From assembly GCA_005784505.1 (NCBI GenBank), contig VCAZ01000207.1:418687-482686 (forward strand): a stretch of 64,000 nt of DNA, read 5' to 3'. The notes below the pieces were generated by a model, which saw only the letters and a program-made list of their open reading frames with translations, ran no database searches and had not been told where the DNA came from. The position numbers were made by a program, and so were the translations under genes. This DNA comes from Bagarius yarrelli. Its lineage: Eukaryota; Chordata; Actinopteri; Siluriformes; Sisoridae. Shown one piece after another: positions 33,814 through 46,900 of the stretch (positions are counted from its first letter, which is position 1; each line of letters begins with the position of its first letter).

Positions 33814-36800
33814 TAGGTTACAGGGAATCCAGCAGGGCCATACCGTGCAATCAACAGCCAGAAGCAGCTGGTTTCAGAGCTCCATGATGGAGTGGGAACT
33901 TTGGATAAAATGTTTGAGTTTGCAGTTATAAAGTTTCCTCAGAGAGACTGTCTTGGTACTCGAGAGGTGCTCAGTGAGGAAGATGAAGTGCAGCCCAATG
34001 GCAAGGTCTTCAAGAAGGTAAAACAAGACAAATACAGACACTAGTCTATGTGCCCGTTAGAAGATATGGCTGTGTTAGACTTTCTCGAGTTTTGTTCACT
34101 GGAAAAGGCTGTGAATCCTGTATAAACTGGAAACCATGTTGCTCTTGATGCTTTTTAGAAGCTGTTAGGGGTTCGAGCTGTTGGGTTTTTTTTTTTTTTA
34201 GAAAATCCTGCAGTTTAAGCCGTTCAATCCATGCAGGACAACCTTTGGTCTTTGTTCTTAAGATGTTTGGCTGTTCTTCCTTGGTGAAACTTACAGTATG
34301 GAGTTTGTATTATTGTTTAGAAAGTTTTTGAGGAGATTTTCAGGCGCCACTGTCGTCTCTGCTGTTTGAAGAATTCCTGTTCTGAAACTCTTTTTTTTTT
34401 ATGTAAAGTCTAATTTCTCTAAAAGAACAATATGATTCCCATATTTTATAACTGGGTTAAATTATGTGCTGCACTCATGGACACCACCAGCAATTTTAGG
34501 CCCTATGAAAGAATATGATGTTGGGCCTCCTATCAAACCCATTCTGCACCAAACATACTATTAGATTACTGTTCGTACTGTTACTACTACTAATAACACG
34601 CATTTCTGAGGGCCCTTAAAGCGTGTGTGCCCTTTAGAGTCGTCCTAACTCAAAACAACATCCACATCCCGCCCTTAGTGGCCCCCTGCCTACAGTAGAT
34701 TTTATTTTCTATACAATTACAATAATCAGTTTTTAGATAGTAGTTTTTATTGCATGTTTTAATAGGATAATGATGTATGTTGTGTATGCAGTTATATAAA
34801 AATAATACGAAAGTGTGTATTGGCAAGGGCCTCCCGATACACCACATGGGTCTCAATACATTGAAGTACAATACATATAAAAATGCTAATATTTAAATCC
34901 AGACACTTCCTTTTTTTTTTTTTTTTTTTACCGTGTTTGTTTTTGAGACTGTATGTGTCAGCGCCAACTACAGGAGCAGAGAAGGAAGTCCTTTTAATTA
35001 ACTATTAACTTAAACGTAAATCATTTTAAAAGTTTACCGATATCAGGGGTTAAACTATCGATACACTGTTATGGGAAAAAATATCACGATAAATATCGGT
35101 ATCGGTATTGTTACACAGCCGTAGAAGTCATTGTCCTTCTGTTTTTCCGTAGGTGATATTGGGTGAATATAACTGGCTGTCGTATGAGGAGACCTATCAC
35201 ATGGCCCAGAGTTTCGGGAGTGGTTTGGCCGCCCTGGGTCAGAAGCCTCACTGTAATATTGCCATTTTCTGTGAGACTCGTGCTGAATGGATCATCGCAG
35301 CACAGGCCTGCTTCATGTACAACTTCCCATGTGAGTGTTTCCGATATCAAACTTCAGGTCAAAAAGTCTGCAGCCTTTTATTCCTTCCTGAACCAAAGTA
35401 TGATTATTTTTACTTTGTCAGATCGATACAGCTTCTCAGATTCTGCACTCTTGTTGAGTAAGCGAAAAAAACTGTGAGAATGTCAAGTCAATGATGTTCT
35501 TCTGTGCGGTTACTCGAGTCTGATATCTGCTCAGAATATGCGTTTATCTGTGTTTATTAAAATAAAATATACACGCTAATGTATAGTCATTTTTACTTGC
35601 ACACACAGCGTGTATTTAAGATCTTCTATTCCAGTCATTCCTGATGCCGATTCAGCTTTCTGTTCTTTATAATCTAGTCTCCTAATCTGTTTCTCCCACT
35701 CGTTTTCTTCTCCAACAGTGGTGACTCTATATTCCACTCTGGGAGGTCCAGCAATAGCTCATGGTCTCAATGAGACGGAGATCACACACATCATCACCAG
35801 TAAAGATCTGCTGCAAAGTCGCCTGAAGGTCAGCACTCTGCTTTTCCTGACTACATGACATTAAAAAATAAAATGCTATAAATTTGGCTATAAAGGAAAA
35901 TGACCATCAAGTGTCGTGTTACCATCAAAAAGTTTTCAAACACCAGCACGTCCTGAACAGAAGGTCACAAGCTATTAAATAACATTCATTTTATTTGAAT
36001 TAAATGTGCCGTTTTATATCATATACATCTAAAGAAACCATTTACAAAACATAGTGAAGCCAAAAGTTGTTCATGACTTGCTGATTTAGAGGAAAATATT
36101 TAGATTAATGGGGGTGTCAGTCCTGAATTTTAGCACTTTGCTAAGTAAAAGTCTTCTCAGAAGCTTTGTGAATGCAAGAACATTTTTATCTAAGACTTTT
36201 GGTACAATAAAATGTTTTGTGAATACAGACCCGGATCTAAACATGCTAAACATCTAAATAAGCTCATTGTATTTTAACGCGATGACCCCCAGTTTTTTTT
36301 GTACAGTTCTATGTAAATGTGTGCTGATGCCAAACCTAAATAAATAAAAAAAACCATTTTTATCCACATACCTATACTAATAATAAACTGCACGAAAGTT
36401 AGCAAACAATTGCACAGAACACGGTGGAATTGCAGTAGGTAACAACCCTAAAGCTTCATTATCAACTTATCAAATTATGGCTAACTTTATTACATAAAAT
36501 GTAAAAAGTTAATGGCGCGGATAGAAGTTTTTTTTTTTTATATAAACAGGGAAACATCTGGCAGTGCGATATTGAATTTTTCTGTAATTATATATTGCAA
36601 TATGATTGTGTTGATGTTGTGAGAGATAATTACATTCACAGCATTTGGCAGATGCTCTTTTTTAGAGTAAGATTTCTCTTCTATAACTGAGCAACTGGAG
36701 TTTAAGGCTTTTGCTCAGGAACCCAGAGGTGGTAATTTAATGGTGCTGAAAATCGAACCCTGATTTTCCAGGTATCAGTCAAACACCTTAACCACTACGC

Positions 36801-37829
36801 TACCGCCGATCACCCCGTTTATAGGCTATTAACACTTTGGACTGAATAGAGACAAACATCAACATGATGGTTTTACTGTTTCATATACTGATATCATTAA
36901 AATAAAAAACAAGCGTTAGCATTTATTTAGCTAATTATATTAAAAAAAACAATTAATTAAAAGAATTGGGTCAAAATCTTAGCAAGGACACTGGTTGTAA
37001 ATCTTAAAGGTGAGTCTGTGTGAAATATAACACACACACACACACACACACACCCATGATAACGCTGGATAAATAGAATAGAATAAAGATGAGAGTGTTT
37101 GATGTATTTCTGTAGATTCAGATAGAATAAATGAAATCATTAACTATAAAATCACACTGGCTGCTCTTCACTTCACTGTATAAATTACACACAATCAATC
37201 TTTAGGAAAGGGATCAAAGTTTGGGGGTGTTTTTCTGTCTGAATGATTGAAACTTGTTTGAACTTAAAACAATGAACAAATGATCAACTTTCACTCCATT
37301 ATTAAACTTTACCATTCATCCAGAAATCACATGTGTTCTGCACTTCATCACACACACACACACACACACTCACATGTGTTCTGCACTGCACTGCAGTCTA
37401 ATATAATCACACACTCCGTATTCAACATCCTGGAATGAGACCATAATAATTGCACAATGTGCACTAGTGTTTTTCTGCATTACATTCTGAATATATAAAA
37501 TCATAAAAAAATTCTGTCCCCGAACTGTATTAAAATGTAAAAATGGATGCAGACTAATAGGTCCTTACAAGACTGATTTCAATCTAAAATTAAAATTCCG
37601 AAGAGAATTGAAAAGCATCACATTTGAGCGGTTTATGTTTGTATTTCACTTTTAGGAAATTTTGCTTGAGGTTCCCAGACTGCAGCACATTATTATTGTT
37701 GACCATAAGCCCACCAACTGGCCTGGTCTACCCAGAGGAATTCTAGTCCACAGCATGTCCTCTGTGCAGGAATTAGGAGCACGAACCGAGAACAGTAAGG
37801 CTTTATTACTCCTCCATTGCCATTCACAC

Positions 37830-37871
<42 letters not shown>

Positions 37872-40847
37872 ACAATAATCTCTTTTACAAATTCTTTTTT
37901 TTTTACCTGTTCGCAGTGATCGTGCAGCGGAGTCAGCCACTTCCCAAAGATATCGCGGTGATCATGTACACCAGCGGTTCCACAGGTATCCCCAAAGGAG
38001 TCATGATCTCTCACCGAAACATCATTGCTGGGGTAGCTGGCATGGCTGAGCGAATCCCAAACCTGCAGTAAGTCTTTAGTCTATCCTGTAACGTGTTCGC
38101 TAATATAGCTAAACATCGGTGATAACATTAATAGCTGCTTAAAGCTCACTAATAATTTGTATCCCCTTTTCCATGAAAAATTAAGGCTATGCTGCTATAA
38201 TGTAATGCTCTAAACGCTGTTTAACACACGGTGGACAGGATTGATGTCTGGGGAATTGGTAGCCCAATTCAACACTATACTCTTTCTCATGTTTCTGAAT
38301 CCATCCTTATTCCATTTCGACACCCTGACAGGATGCATTGTTTTCCATGACCATCAGTGGGACGGCAACACTGTTAAATTAGGTGGTACATGTCACATTG
38401 ACAGGACTGATGTTTTCAGGAAGAACAGTGTCTACAACATTACCCTGCTTTCCCTTTCTTTTCTTTTTTTTTTTTAACCCCATTGTGCATCCTGGTGTCG
38501 TCTCTTCCCCAGATACAATTGTTCCCACTGAAGTTTCCGTTCTGGGCGTTTTTGCAGGGTACATTTTTTGTAATGTGACAAGAACTAACCAATCAGCTGC
38601 CTCGCTTATTCTGTTGCACTCAAACCCCAGCAGTAAAGTGGAGGAGCAGCTCGTCATTGAGGTTTTCTTTTCTTTGTTAATAAGTTTTGTAGTGGAGCTG
38701 CAGCTAGGGGTGAGAACCCACTGCTGAAAGAACAGTAGGAGAAACTGCGTCCCTGGGGCTTCCCACACATTTTTGGGTGCAATATGGGACTCTTATTCTT
38801 ATTCTCTTTCAGTTAATTCCGTATTTTTAATTGCTTTTATTTTATTTTAACCTGCACAGTGAGTATGACACCTATATTGGCTACTTGCCCCTGGCACATG
38901 TGTTGGAGCTTAGTGCTGAGCTGGTTTGTGTTTCTCATGGCTGCCGCATCGGATACTCCTCACCGCAGACTCTCGCTGATCAGGTAAACGGCATTCAGCC
39001 ATCACAGCACACACTTACAAATATTTCCTTAATATGTACAACACCTTTATGCTGAATTTCTACAGCAGTGCTTTATAGTCTTCACTGAAATATAAACTGA
39101 TTCTGGAAAAGCAGGTTTGGATCTAGACATACGGCATAATACGAGTTACCGAAGCAGGAAAAACAAGCTCCAGGACAAGATCTGAATGATCACAGGATCC
39201 AGACACTGGAATGTGTGCTTGAAAAAAAACTCACTAACTCTGATGGGATTTAATTTTACCTGATAAGTTAGTATACATAATAAAAAAAAAAAAGTGTGAG
39301 GATTTGACCTGGAGTATAAAGAAATCTGTATAAGGATCCAACTTTATGGGTCATATCTATATATTTGTTCTGTATGTTGCTGGATATGGCTCTCCTTCTT
39401 TAAGGCTAAAATCCACAACCAATTAGGGCCACCAATTCAAAGGCTTGTGAGAATAGACAGGGTTCCATTTTGTCTTATTTAGGGTGACTAAAGATCGCAC
39501 TTTATCAAAAAGCATTTAATGGTAAATCCTTCTTCTTCTTATGGTTGTTGTGACCGTGATATTGTAGGTATTATAAGCACTATTATGCTAATACTGAACA
39601 TGTAGTGTATTTGTGGAGAAACAATAACTTGTAATCTCACTCTCTGGTTATAAGCTGATAAGCAGAGTCTGGTTCCTAAAAGTCTGATCAAGCTCTTTTC
39701 TTGCCAAAGTCAAAACTTATCTGCTTAACCAAATTTCTGTAAAACTGTTTTAACACACCGAGGCAAAGTTTTATACAAATTCATTTGAACATAGTGGAAA
39801 TGAACATTTTCGGAGATCTGAAAAGATTGAGGACAGACGATAGTTTGGCTGATCCAGCGGCATAAAGTTCTTAACACACACCTTTTTTTTTTTCTTATAT
39901 TCGCTATGACTGTATTTTACTGTATTGTTTCCCTCTTTACAGTCCACCAAAATTAAAAAAGGCAGTAAAGGAGATGCCACTGTTCTGAAACCGACGTTAA
40001 TGGCAGCTGTGCCGGTAATGAACTGCACCCTCGTATAAACTGTTATCACTCGCTTTTCTGTGACCTTTTATTTCATTAAGTTCTCTCCTTTCTCACAACA
40101 CAGGAAATCATGGACCGAATCTATAAGAATGTGATGACTAAAGTGGATAATATGAGCAGATTGCAGAAGACTCTCTTCGCTTTGGCCTACAACTACAAGA
40201 TGGAGCAGATCACTAAAGGATACAGCACGCCGCTATGTGACCGGTACAGTACTGTTTAAGGCTGGGCGATACGGCAAAAATCTAATCTCGATTAATTTCT
40301 TTCATACTAATCGATAATGAGCAATATTTCCATATAATATATAAACATTGTTCATGCTGACCGCTTTAAAGGAGAATCCCAACAATGACTGGAGTCACAC
40401 AAATTAGACTGTCCATTTAATTACAATTGAAACTATAGTTTATTAACAAAAACAGGTTGAGACAAAATAAACGCAACACTAAAATCTGGCTTTGAAAGGT
40501 CATGTGACACACGAGTCATGTGCAGCGGCCATTTTGTTTGTTTAATTTAGCGTTTGCGTCGCGTTGGCACAGACGAGTTCAGCTTCTGTTTAACATTTAC
40601 GGCATTTTGGCAGATGTTCTTATCCAGAGCGACTAACATTTATCTCCTTTATACAACTGAGCAATTGAAGGTCGAGGGTTAACCCCCAATCTTCGGGTTG
40701 GTAGTCCAACACCTTAACCATGAGCCACCACTTCACTTCCAACATATAAATGTGTCTGAACTTCCTATTGCACTGAATTTGATATTTCTGATTCTTTAAC
40801 GAGTAACCACGTGATTTTTATGTGAATTAACTTTATAGTTTTTATAG

Positions 40848-40881
<34 letters not shown>

Positions 40882-43442
40882 CTGTTGATCTGATAGACAC
40901 TGATTGTAATTGTTCCCCCTTTTTTATTGTATCTTTAAATAATTTAGCGATTTTTCTTGAGAATCTTGGCTCAAAGAGACGTTTTTAGCTTTGTTGTTTC
41001 CGAGTGCTGTATGACATTAAGATTTCCCTCATTGAACGCAGTGTCTCAATGTGCTAACGGCGAAACAGGTTTCAATCCATATCAATAAAAATGTCCAAAG
41101 CTTAACATTGTTATCATCGTCATGAAGTGTATATCACCATTCGATATGATATTATTTATCGGTTTGGCTCCAGCTCTATGCAGACACACCCACCTAGGTG
41201 CTCCAGATTATTTTTAATATTGTGTACAGACTGTGTGCTACTAATAGGGATTAAACGATTAATCAATAACATCAGCATTAAAACGGTTATGACAGCAGTG
41301 AGAAAGTATCTGATTATAGTGATGTTGATGATGATATTGTAAGTATATAACTGTAATCTAAATTACATTTTCTGACATTTTTACTAATCACCTTGTTTTT
41401 TGTTACAATTTTGTTAATTAATCATTCGAATAATAGCTAATTAAAGCTGTTTAATAAAACTGTTTACCTGTTGTGTTGTTTCCGCAGGCTGGTTTTTAGG
41501 AAAGTGCGCTCGTTGCTCGGTGGGAATGCGCGAGTGTTGCTCTCAGGTGGCGCTCCTCTGTCTGCGGCGACTCAGCGCTTTATGAACATCTGTTTCTGCT
41601 GCCCGGTGGGACAGGGCTACGGCCTCACCGAGACCTGTGGCGCTGGGACTATTAGCGATTGTAAGACATGCACCAGCAAATGTATAGTTTAAATAGAGTA
41701 GCTTGAATGTGATATTTTTTTGGCTATAAGTATTAATGACTGGTTATGGTTCGTATATCGTATCAGCATTCTTTATACACACACACATGGGGTAAGATAT
41801 CGGCCTGTGCATTGGCAAAAATCCCACAATACCATACATATCACAATATATCGAAATACAATATAGATAGGTTGATTAGTGATTCTAAAGTGTGTGTGTG
41901 TGTGTGTGTCTGTGATGGACTGGTGACCTTTCAGAGACGGCTGGGATAGACTCCAGCAGATCCCTGTGACCCCGAATTGGGGAATAAGCGACTATAGAAG
42001 ATAAATAAATGAGTATAAATTGCAATATTTCAAAAAATAAAATAAAAAAAGATGTAAAATAAATAGCCAAAAATACAACATATACAAAACCAGAGGCGCC
42101 TTTATTGTTTTTCTGTCATGTTTGCTTCTGAGGCGATGTCCGTATCAGAGCACAGAGCACCAGAGCACAGAACTACAGGAGCGGAGGAGGATAATTAAAT
42201 TAAACAGCAACATAAACAAAAATCTAATGTAATTTCAATATTCAATATTAATAAGTACTATTATGTAATATTGTGATATTTATCTGTATCGATGTTTTTT
42301 GCACAGCCCTACGAAGATACATATTCAGCTAATATGTTTTAAATTACAGCGGCTGGAACAGAGTGTGTTCCTTCAACTATTTATATATAATTCATATGAG
42401 ACAGAAATGACCATTATTCAGTATCTCCTGTTTTTAAGGGAACGTCCAATAAAAACCTTTCGTTTTTTGGAGTTAAGCACTGCTGGGGGGGCATCCCTTC
42501 CTAACTTTATTTCAGTTTGCTGAAATAAAGTTTGCAGTATGATTTAATTGTTATTTATCGTGTTAGGGTTTTCTCACAGCGGGATCTGATCTTTCACATT
42601 CTTCAACATTCTTCTCATTTATTACACATCAGTTCTGGTCATTTCATCATTCACAACCAACAGAAAGGCCATTTCAGTATTTCTTGCCTTTGGTTTAATG
42701 TAGTAACACTTTTATTTGTGGCGTATCTGTAAATCTCTCTCTTTGTCTGTTTGTCTGTGTAGTTTATGACTACAGTACAGGTCGAGTTGGAGCACCTCTG
42801 GTGTGTTCAGAGATCATGTTCAAAGACTGGGAAGAAGGTAATTGATTGAAATATAAGTGCTGAAAGTGATGATGGACTGCACTGCAGAGTTAAATGATTT
42901 CTCTTTCTCTTATTTCTTGCACATACTTGCGTCACAGAAAAAGAATTAATTAGTAAATTAATTGCTTAATCAGGGGAAATGGCTGTTTTTAACATATGAT
43001 ACACACGCACTCCTTTTAGGCAGCGGAATGTGCATACAGTGCATTTTAAACCCACTTCTGACCCTAAATATGCATGAAACAACCCTGGGGCAGAAAAGTG
43101 TTCTATTACAAATGAATACAAGAATAGGAATATTTTTCTTATTGTCATAATTACTGACTGTTCGGCTCACAATGAAGGTACAGACCGGTGACTGCCATTT
43201 ATGAAAAGTTGACATTTGCGTATGAGTCGCAGCTCAGGATCGCTGATGCTGGATTGATGGATTTGGCACCTGCAGGAGGAACATTTTTGTAAAAAGCACA
43301 AATACTCGCTCAGTGTCGTTGCATTTAACTTCTTTACATACGTTTCAAACCGTTGGTACATTTTCACAAGAAACGTTGTCACTGTTGTGCACCATTTACG
43401 CACACTTCTGTGTGTTCATGGCCGTCATGCTGAATACTTTCT

Positions 43443-43473
<31 letters not shown>

Positions 43474-46400
43474 AACAACAACATTAAATAAAACATGAAT
43501 TTACAACACAACAGGGGGCTCCTGACCTGCTGGCAAATGTGTGCAGGCCTTTAAATGGATGCTTAACCGTCTCACACAAAGACTGTGAATGTAAATAAAA
43601 CAAAATATCAAAATATTTTAGTGTAAAAATCAACTACACATATTAATAACTTGCGTAGATAGTCTATAATATTGTTTGTTTTAGTGGCGACACTGTCCCC
43701 TATTGGTTTGGAGCAGTTACGTTGTGTTTCGGCTTTAATGTCTACTGGGCCACCGTAGTTAACAACATTATTTATAGCTTAAACGAGTCTTACTGTGTTA
43801 TTTAAAAATGTATAACAGTGTGTAAAGACCCTAAATCGTTAAACTCTGTCTGAAAAATACATATAGTAATGTGCAAAAGGTTTTAGGCAAGTGTGAAGAA
43901 ATGTAAAGACCTCTTTACATTATTTTTAATCCATTAACACAATGCAAAGTCATCAACGAGAAGAAAAATCTACCAAATCTCACGCTTTAAGTTGATTTAA
44001 AGGCAACGTACAACACTGCCGTCTGTAAAGAACCGATGAAAATCGTGGGACCTAAAAAAAAAGGCCAAAGAAAAGCCACACATCTGACAGGTAAATCAGG
44101 CTGAGTGAAATCATGTGGCTGTGCAACTGCAGTCGGCGAGTTGGTCTGGATTAATTGTGCAGTACCATCAGGGAGGAATCTGCTCGACCCCAGAGCTGCA
44201 TCACTGCAAACATACAGCCAAAGTCATTCAGAACTATTTAAGGTGTAGCGAAGAACAGCACACCGACGCGGAGCTCTGACCATGACATCATCGATACGAT
44301 CTAGGATCAAACGAAGCGAAAGAAAGATTTGAGGCAGCCTACGTCCACAGGAGATACATGGGTAATTCTCCAGGATGTTTGGAGCAACCAACCCTCTGAG
44401 TTCCTTTGAAACTGAGTGCAAGTGTACTTAGAAGAATTAATGCAGGAAAAGCGTAATCACAATTGATTTGATTCGGTTCGCTGTTTATTTACCTTCCATT
44501 TTATTCATTCATTCATCAATTCTTTTGATATTTGGCCTTAATTTAATAGTATGTAATACTATAGACTCACTATTATTGTTATTATTAATACGGTTAATGT
44601 TGAATGGGAAACATGAGCACATTTATGCTTTGTCCGTAGGTAAAAGTTTACATTTTTTTTATATTTAGTGTGCCCCCCCCCCCTTTCTTGCTGTAGGTGG
44701 TTATTACAGTACTGACAAGCCCAACCCTCGAGGGGAAATTCTGATTGGTGGTCCAAATGTTTCTATGGGTTACTATAAAAACGAAGCAAAAAACAAAGAA
44801 GACTTTTTCGTGGACAAAAGTGGCCAGCGCTGGTTCTGCACGGGAGACATTGGCGAGTTTCACCCTGACGGTTGTCTTAAGATCATCGGTGAGCTCTGCA
44901 CACTGACTGCTGCATACACACAAGGCACAAATGTGCAACTAGTCTTAGCAACTAGAAACTATACATTATTTAATTAATTAATTAAGGAGTGTGTATTGTC
45001 AGTCATGCAAATGTGTACTAGAATTAATGGGTGTGTGTCTATCTGTCTGTTTAGATCGTAAAAAGGACCTGGTGAAACTACAGGCAGGAGAGTACGTGTC
45101 TCTGGGAAAGGTGGAAGCTGCGCTGAAAAACTGCCCCCTTATTGACAACATATGTGCTTATGCCAACAGGTGAGCAGTTCAGTATAAACAGTAAAGCTTT
45201 TATTCTATGAGGAGGTTCAGAGTAGCAGAGACGCATGTCAGGACATGTATGAAAGGAGCATGGCGGTGGTGAGGTGTGCAGCAGGACAGAGAGGAGTTTA
45301 ATGTGGATGTGGAACTGAATCAGGGATCGAATTGGGGAATGAACGTCACAGCAGGACATCATATGTGAAATGAATGGGAGGAAAATAGAACAGTGAGGTT
45401 ACAGGGTGAAGAAGAAACAGGAGTTAAAGTACTCGGAGGCAACAGCCCAGAGTAACAGAGAGGGTGGAAAAGAGGTGAAGGCAGGATGGATGCGTGGAAT
45501 GTCAGTGTGAATCAAGGTGAAGGTATGGAAGACAGCGGTGAGGGAGAGAGAGCAGCAGTGTTGAACAGTTTAGAGAGACAGAGGAAGACACAGGAGGAAG
45601 AGTTGGAGATAACGGAGCTAAAGATGTTGAGGTTCTCTTTGGAGTCAAGAGGTTGGACAGGATTAGGAACAAGAACATTAGACGGATGGATCTTGTTGGA
45701 CGTTTTAGGGACAAAGTCAGGAAAGACAGTTTGAGAAGGGATAGTGAAAAAATATCCATAGGAGGATGTTGGACATGGAGCTGCAGACAGAGGACAAAGA
45801 GGAAGGACAAAGTGTTATAAATGTGATAAATGAGGACATGATGTTGAGGGAAAGTCTGTTTTTTTTATTAAAGTTTCTATGATGAAACCGACCTTCATAG
45901 TCACTCTAGTTCACTCTTATCCTGTCTCTCTGCGTCAGTGACGAGTCGTACGTGATTGGCTTTGTGGTGCCCAATCAGAAGCAGCTGCTGGCTCTGGCTC
46001 AGCAAAAGCAAGTGCAAGGTTCCTGGGAGGAAATTTGTAGCACGGCTGTTATGGAGAAGGAGGTTCTGCGTGTGATTACTGAAGCTGCTGTTAATGGTGA
46101 GTTTGTTAGCTGTTAATATAAAAACAGAACAGTTCATTTCACACAATGCAGTTACAGCAGTACGAATAAGACGGCCAGCAGAATAAGACCGAGCAGTTTC
46201 CTCCCGCTATAGACACACTACCTCCTTTTTACTATTATTACTGACTTCATTCTGTTCCACACAATATTATTTTCAGAGACCTGCAGTATAAAAGCCATCG
46301 TTTTTTTTGACTTTGTGCCAGAGATCATGTTTATCTCAGATGTTAGTTAGAGTTGACTTTATATTCGAAGGCTGATACTGAGCAGTCCAGTCTTCTGTTA

Positions 46401-46636
46401 CATCAGCATCCACTATGGTTTCCAAACGATAGCATTTCTGTTCTTTCCGTATTCCCCTATTTCCTGTTTTCTCTCCAGCCAAACTAGAGCGTTTTGAGAT
46501 CCCCAAGAAGATTCGTCTGAGTGCGGAGCCGTGGACTCCAGAGACGGGCCTGGTTACTGATGCCTTCAAACTCAAACGCAAGGAGATTAAAAGTCACTAC
46601 CAAGAAGATATTGAGAGGATGTATGGTGGCAAGTAA
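31657..46636 (+). CDS. acsl3: acsl3, long-chain fatty-acid-CoA ligase 3 (complete, 15 coding exons)
   Basis: Activates long-chain fatty acids to acyl-CoA (ATP to AMP plus PPi) at the ER and lipid droplets for lipid synthesis. Coding exons: 31657-31806, 33817-34017, 35153-35330, 35719-35828, 37656-37794, 37917-38067, 38860-38983, 39943-40014, 40104-40243, 41488-41660, 42763-42837, 44697-44888, 45055-45169, 45939-46096, 46479-46636. They total 2136 bp, 711 residues, all in phase with GT-AG sites and no lesion. The start MKLK matches an internal MKLK of human ACSL3 (720 aa). Residues 13-33 form the hydrophobic N-terminal anchor. The AMP-binding P-loop YTSGSTGIPKG is at about 277-287, YGLTE at 466-470, TGD at 553-555, and DRKKDLVKLQAGEYV starts at 569. 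It ends IERMYGGK. The N-terminal anchor and pax3 linkage favour acsl3 over acsl4; which teleost paralog is unknown. Confidence 0.96.
32375..33455. repeat. 21-bp minisatellite in acsl3 intron 1
   Basis: About 50 tandem copies of a 21-base unit containing TTACGAGAAGCTAACTCAT, with many small indels. Variants read ATGCTTACG or TTGTTACCA and cluster locally, suggesting recent block duplication. Each unit contains the imperfect palindrome TTCTTACGAGAA. Confidence 0.95.
33748..33810. repeat. (GT)n microsatellite abutting the acsl3 exon 2 acceptor
   Basis: About 31 GT dinucleotides lead almost directly into TTTTTAG, the 3' splice site at 33816. The GT run replaces most of the usual polypyrimidine tract, so its length might affect splicing of exon 2. 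Confidence 0.93.
34660..35122. mobile_element. Probable decayed DNA transposon copy in acsl3 intron 2
   Basis: It ends GATACACTG ... TATCACGATAAATATCGGTA ... ACACAGCC and contains GTGTATTGGCAAGGGCC. A second copy with the same end style (ATATCGAAATAC, TGCACAGCCC) lies in intron 10 at about 41795-42312. No open transposase frame is present. The family is not identified. Confidence 0.4.
36640..36815 (-). mobile_element. tRNA-derived SINE copy (family A) in acsl3 intron 4
   Basis: Inverted copy. On the plus strand the tail appears first (GCATTTGGCAGATGCTC) and the head last (CAAACACCTTAACCACTACG). Confidence 0.7.
38220..38790. other. Unidentified sequence in acsl3 intron 6
   Basis: This intron stretch has open frames of 78-129 codons on both strands, none matching a family I know. 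The base composition suggests an old transposon fragment, but no terminal repeats or domain were recognised. Confidence 0.3.
40255..40600. mobile_element. Possible decayed DNA transposon end in acsl3 intron 9
   Basis: GGCTGGGCGATACGGCAAAA followed by TCTCGATTAATTTC and TAATCGATAATG is the start typical of a fish repeat with GGGCGATA ends. The right boundary is unclear. Confidence 0.35.
40595..40738 (-). mobile_element. tRNA-derived SINE copy (family A) in acsl3 intron 9
   Basis: Inverted copy: the tail complement ACGGCATTTTGGCAGATG and the head complement AGTCCAACACCTTAACCATG are both clear. Confidence 0.7.
40853..40880. repeat. (TG)n microsatellite
   Basis: About 14 TG dinucleotides in acsl3 intron 9. 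Confidence 0.9.
41795..42312. mobile_element. Probable composite repeat in acsl3 intron 10
   Basis: The outer parts (TGTGCATTGGCAAAAATCCC near 41795; TATCTGTATCGATG ... TGCACAGCCC near 42280-42310) match the repeat at 34.66-35.12 kb. A SINE family C 3' end sits inside (41885-42010: GTCTGTGATGGACTGGTGAC ... GGGATAGACTCCAGCAGATC). The inner element appears to have inserted into the outer one. Confidence 0.45.
43443..43470. repeat. (CA)n microsatellite
   Basis: About 14 CA dinucleotides in acsl3 intron 11. Confidence 0.9.
43868..44470 (+). pseudogene. Tc1-like transposon fossil in acsl3 intron 11
   Basis: The left end GTGCAAAAGGTTTTAGGCAA is the terminal sequence of a common fish Tc1/mariner family. 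After an internal deletion the 3' part of the transposase follows: CAGTACCATCAGGGAGGAAT, CAAACATACAGCCAAAGTCA, and the end CAAGTGTACTTAGAAGAATT. Indels and stops destroy the frame, and no intact catalytic domain remains. Confidence 0.85.
45190..45860 (+). pseudogene. Decayed LINE reverse-transcriptase C-terminus in acsl3 intron 13
   Basis: The plus strand reads ELEITELKMLRFSLES then, across frame breaks, RNKNIRRMDLVGRFRDKVRK. This matches the ORF2 C-terminus of a fish LINE family (E..ELKMLRFSLGVTR ... RIRNEYIRG ... GDKVRE ... R.MLRMELPG). A GGATGTTGGACATGGAGCTG motif follows. I believe it is an RTE-type element, but the clade is from memory. It is inactive. Confidence 0.6.
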
Positions 46637-46900
46637 AGGAGGAAAAAGTCAGTTGTAGCAGGATTTGAGCTAATCACACAATTTAGTATGCAAGATTCCT
46701 CACAAAATTTGATCATATATTATATAGATTCCATACATACATTCCTGCTTCTCCTGGATAACGTCATCGATCATATACAAGAACATTTCAAATATTAGTC
46801 AATGGATTTGGCAGAAATGGCAACGATGGTTAGCGAGAAAAAAAGCAATTAAAACGTTGAATCAGGGCCAATAAAGCAATGTTTAACCAGCATTCTTTGG
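46637..46900 (+). terminator. acsl3: acsl3 3' UTR with first poly(A) signal
   Basis: After the TAA at 46634-46636 the first AATAAA lies at 46870-46875. Further AATAAA motifs occur downstream (for example near 48317 and 49510), so longer 3' ends are possible. Actual cleavage sites cannot be read from the sequence. Confidence 0.5.

Noticed and set aside
31657..46636. Assignment as acsl4 rather than acsl3
   Set aside because: acsl4 shares most motifs, but the hydrophobic N-terminal MKLK segment and linkage to pax3 favour acsl3.
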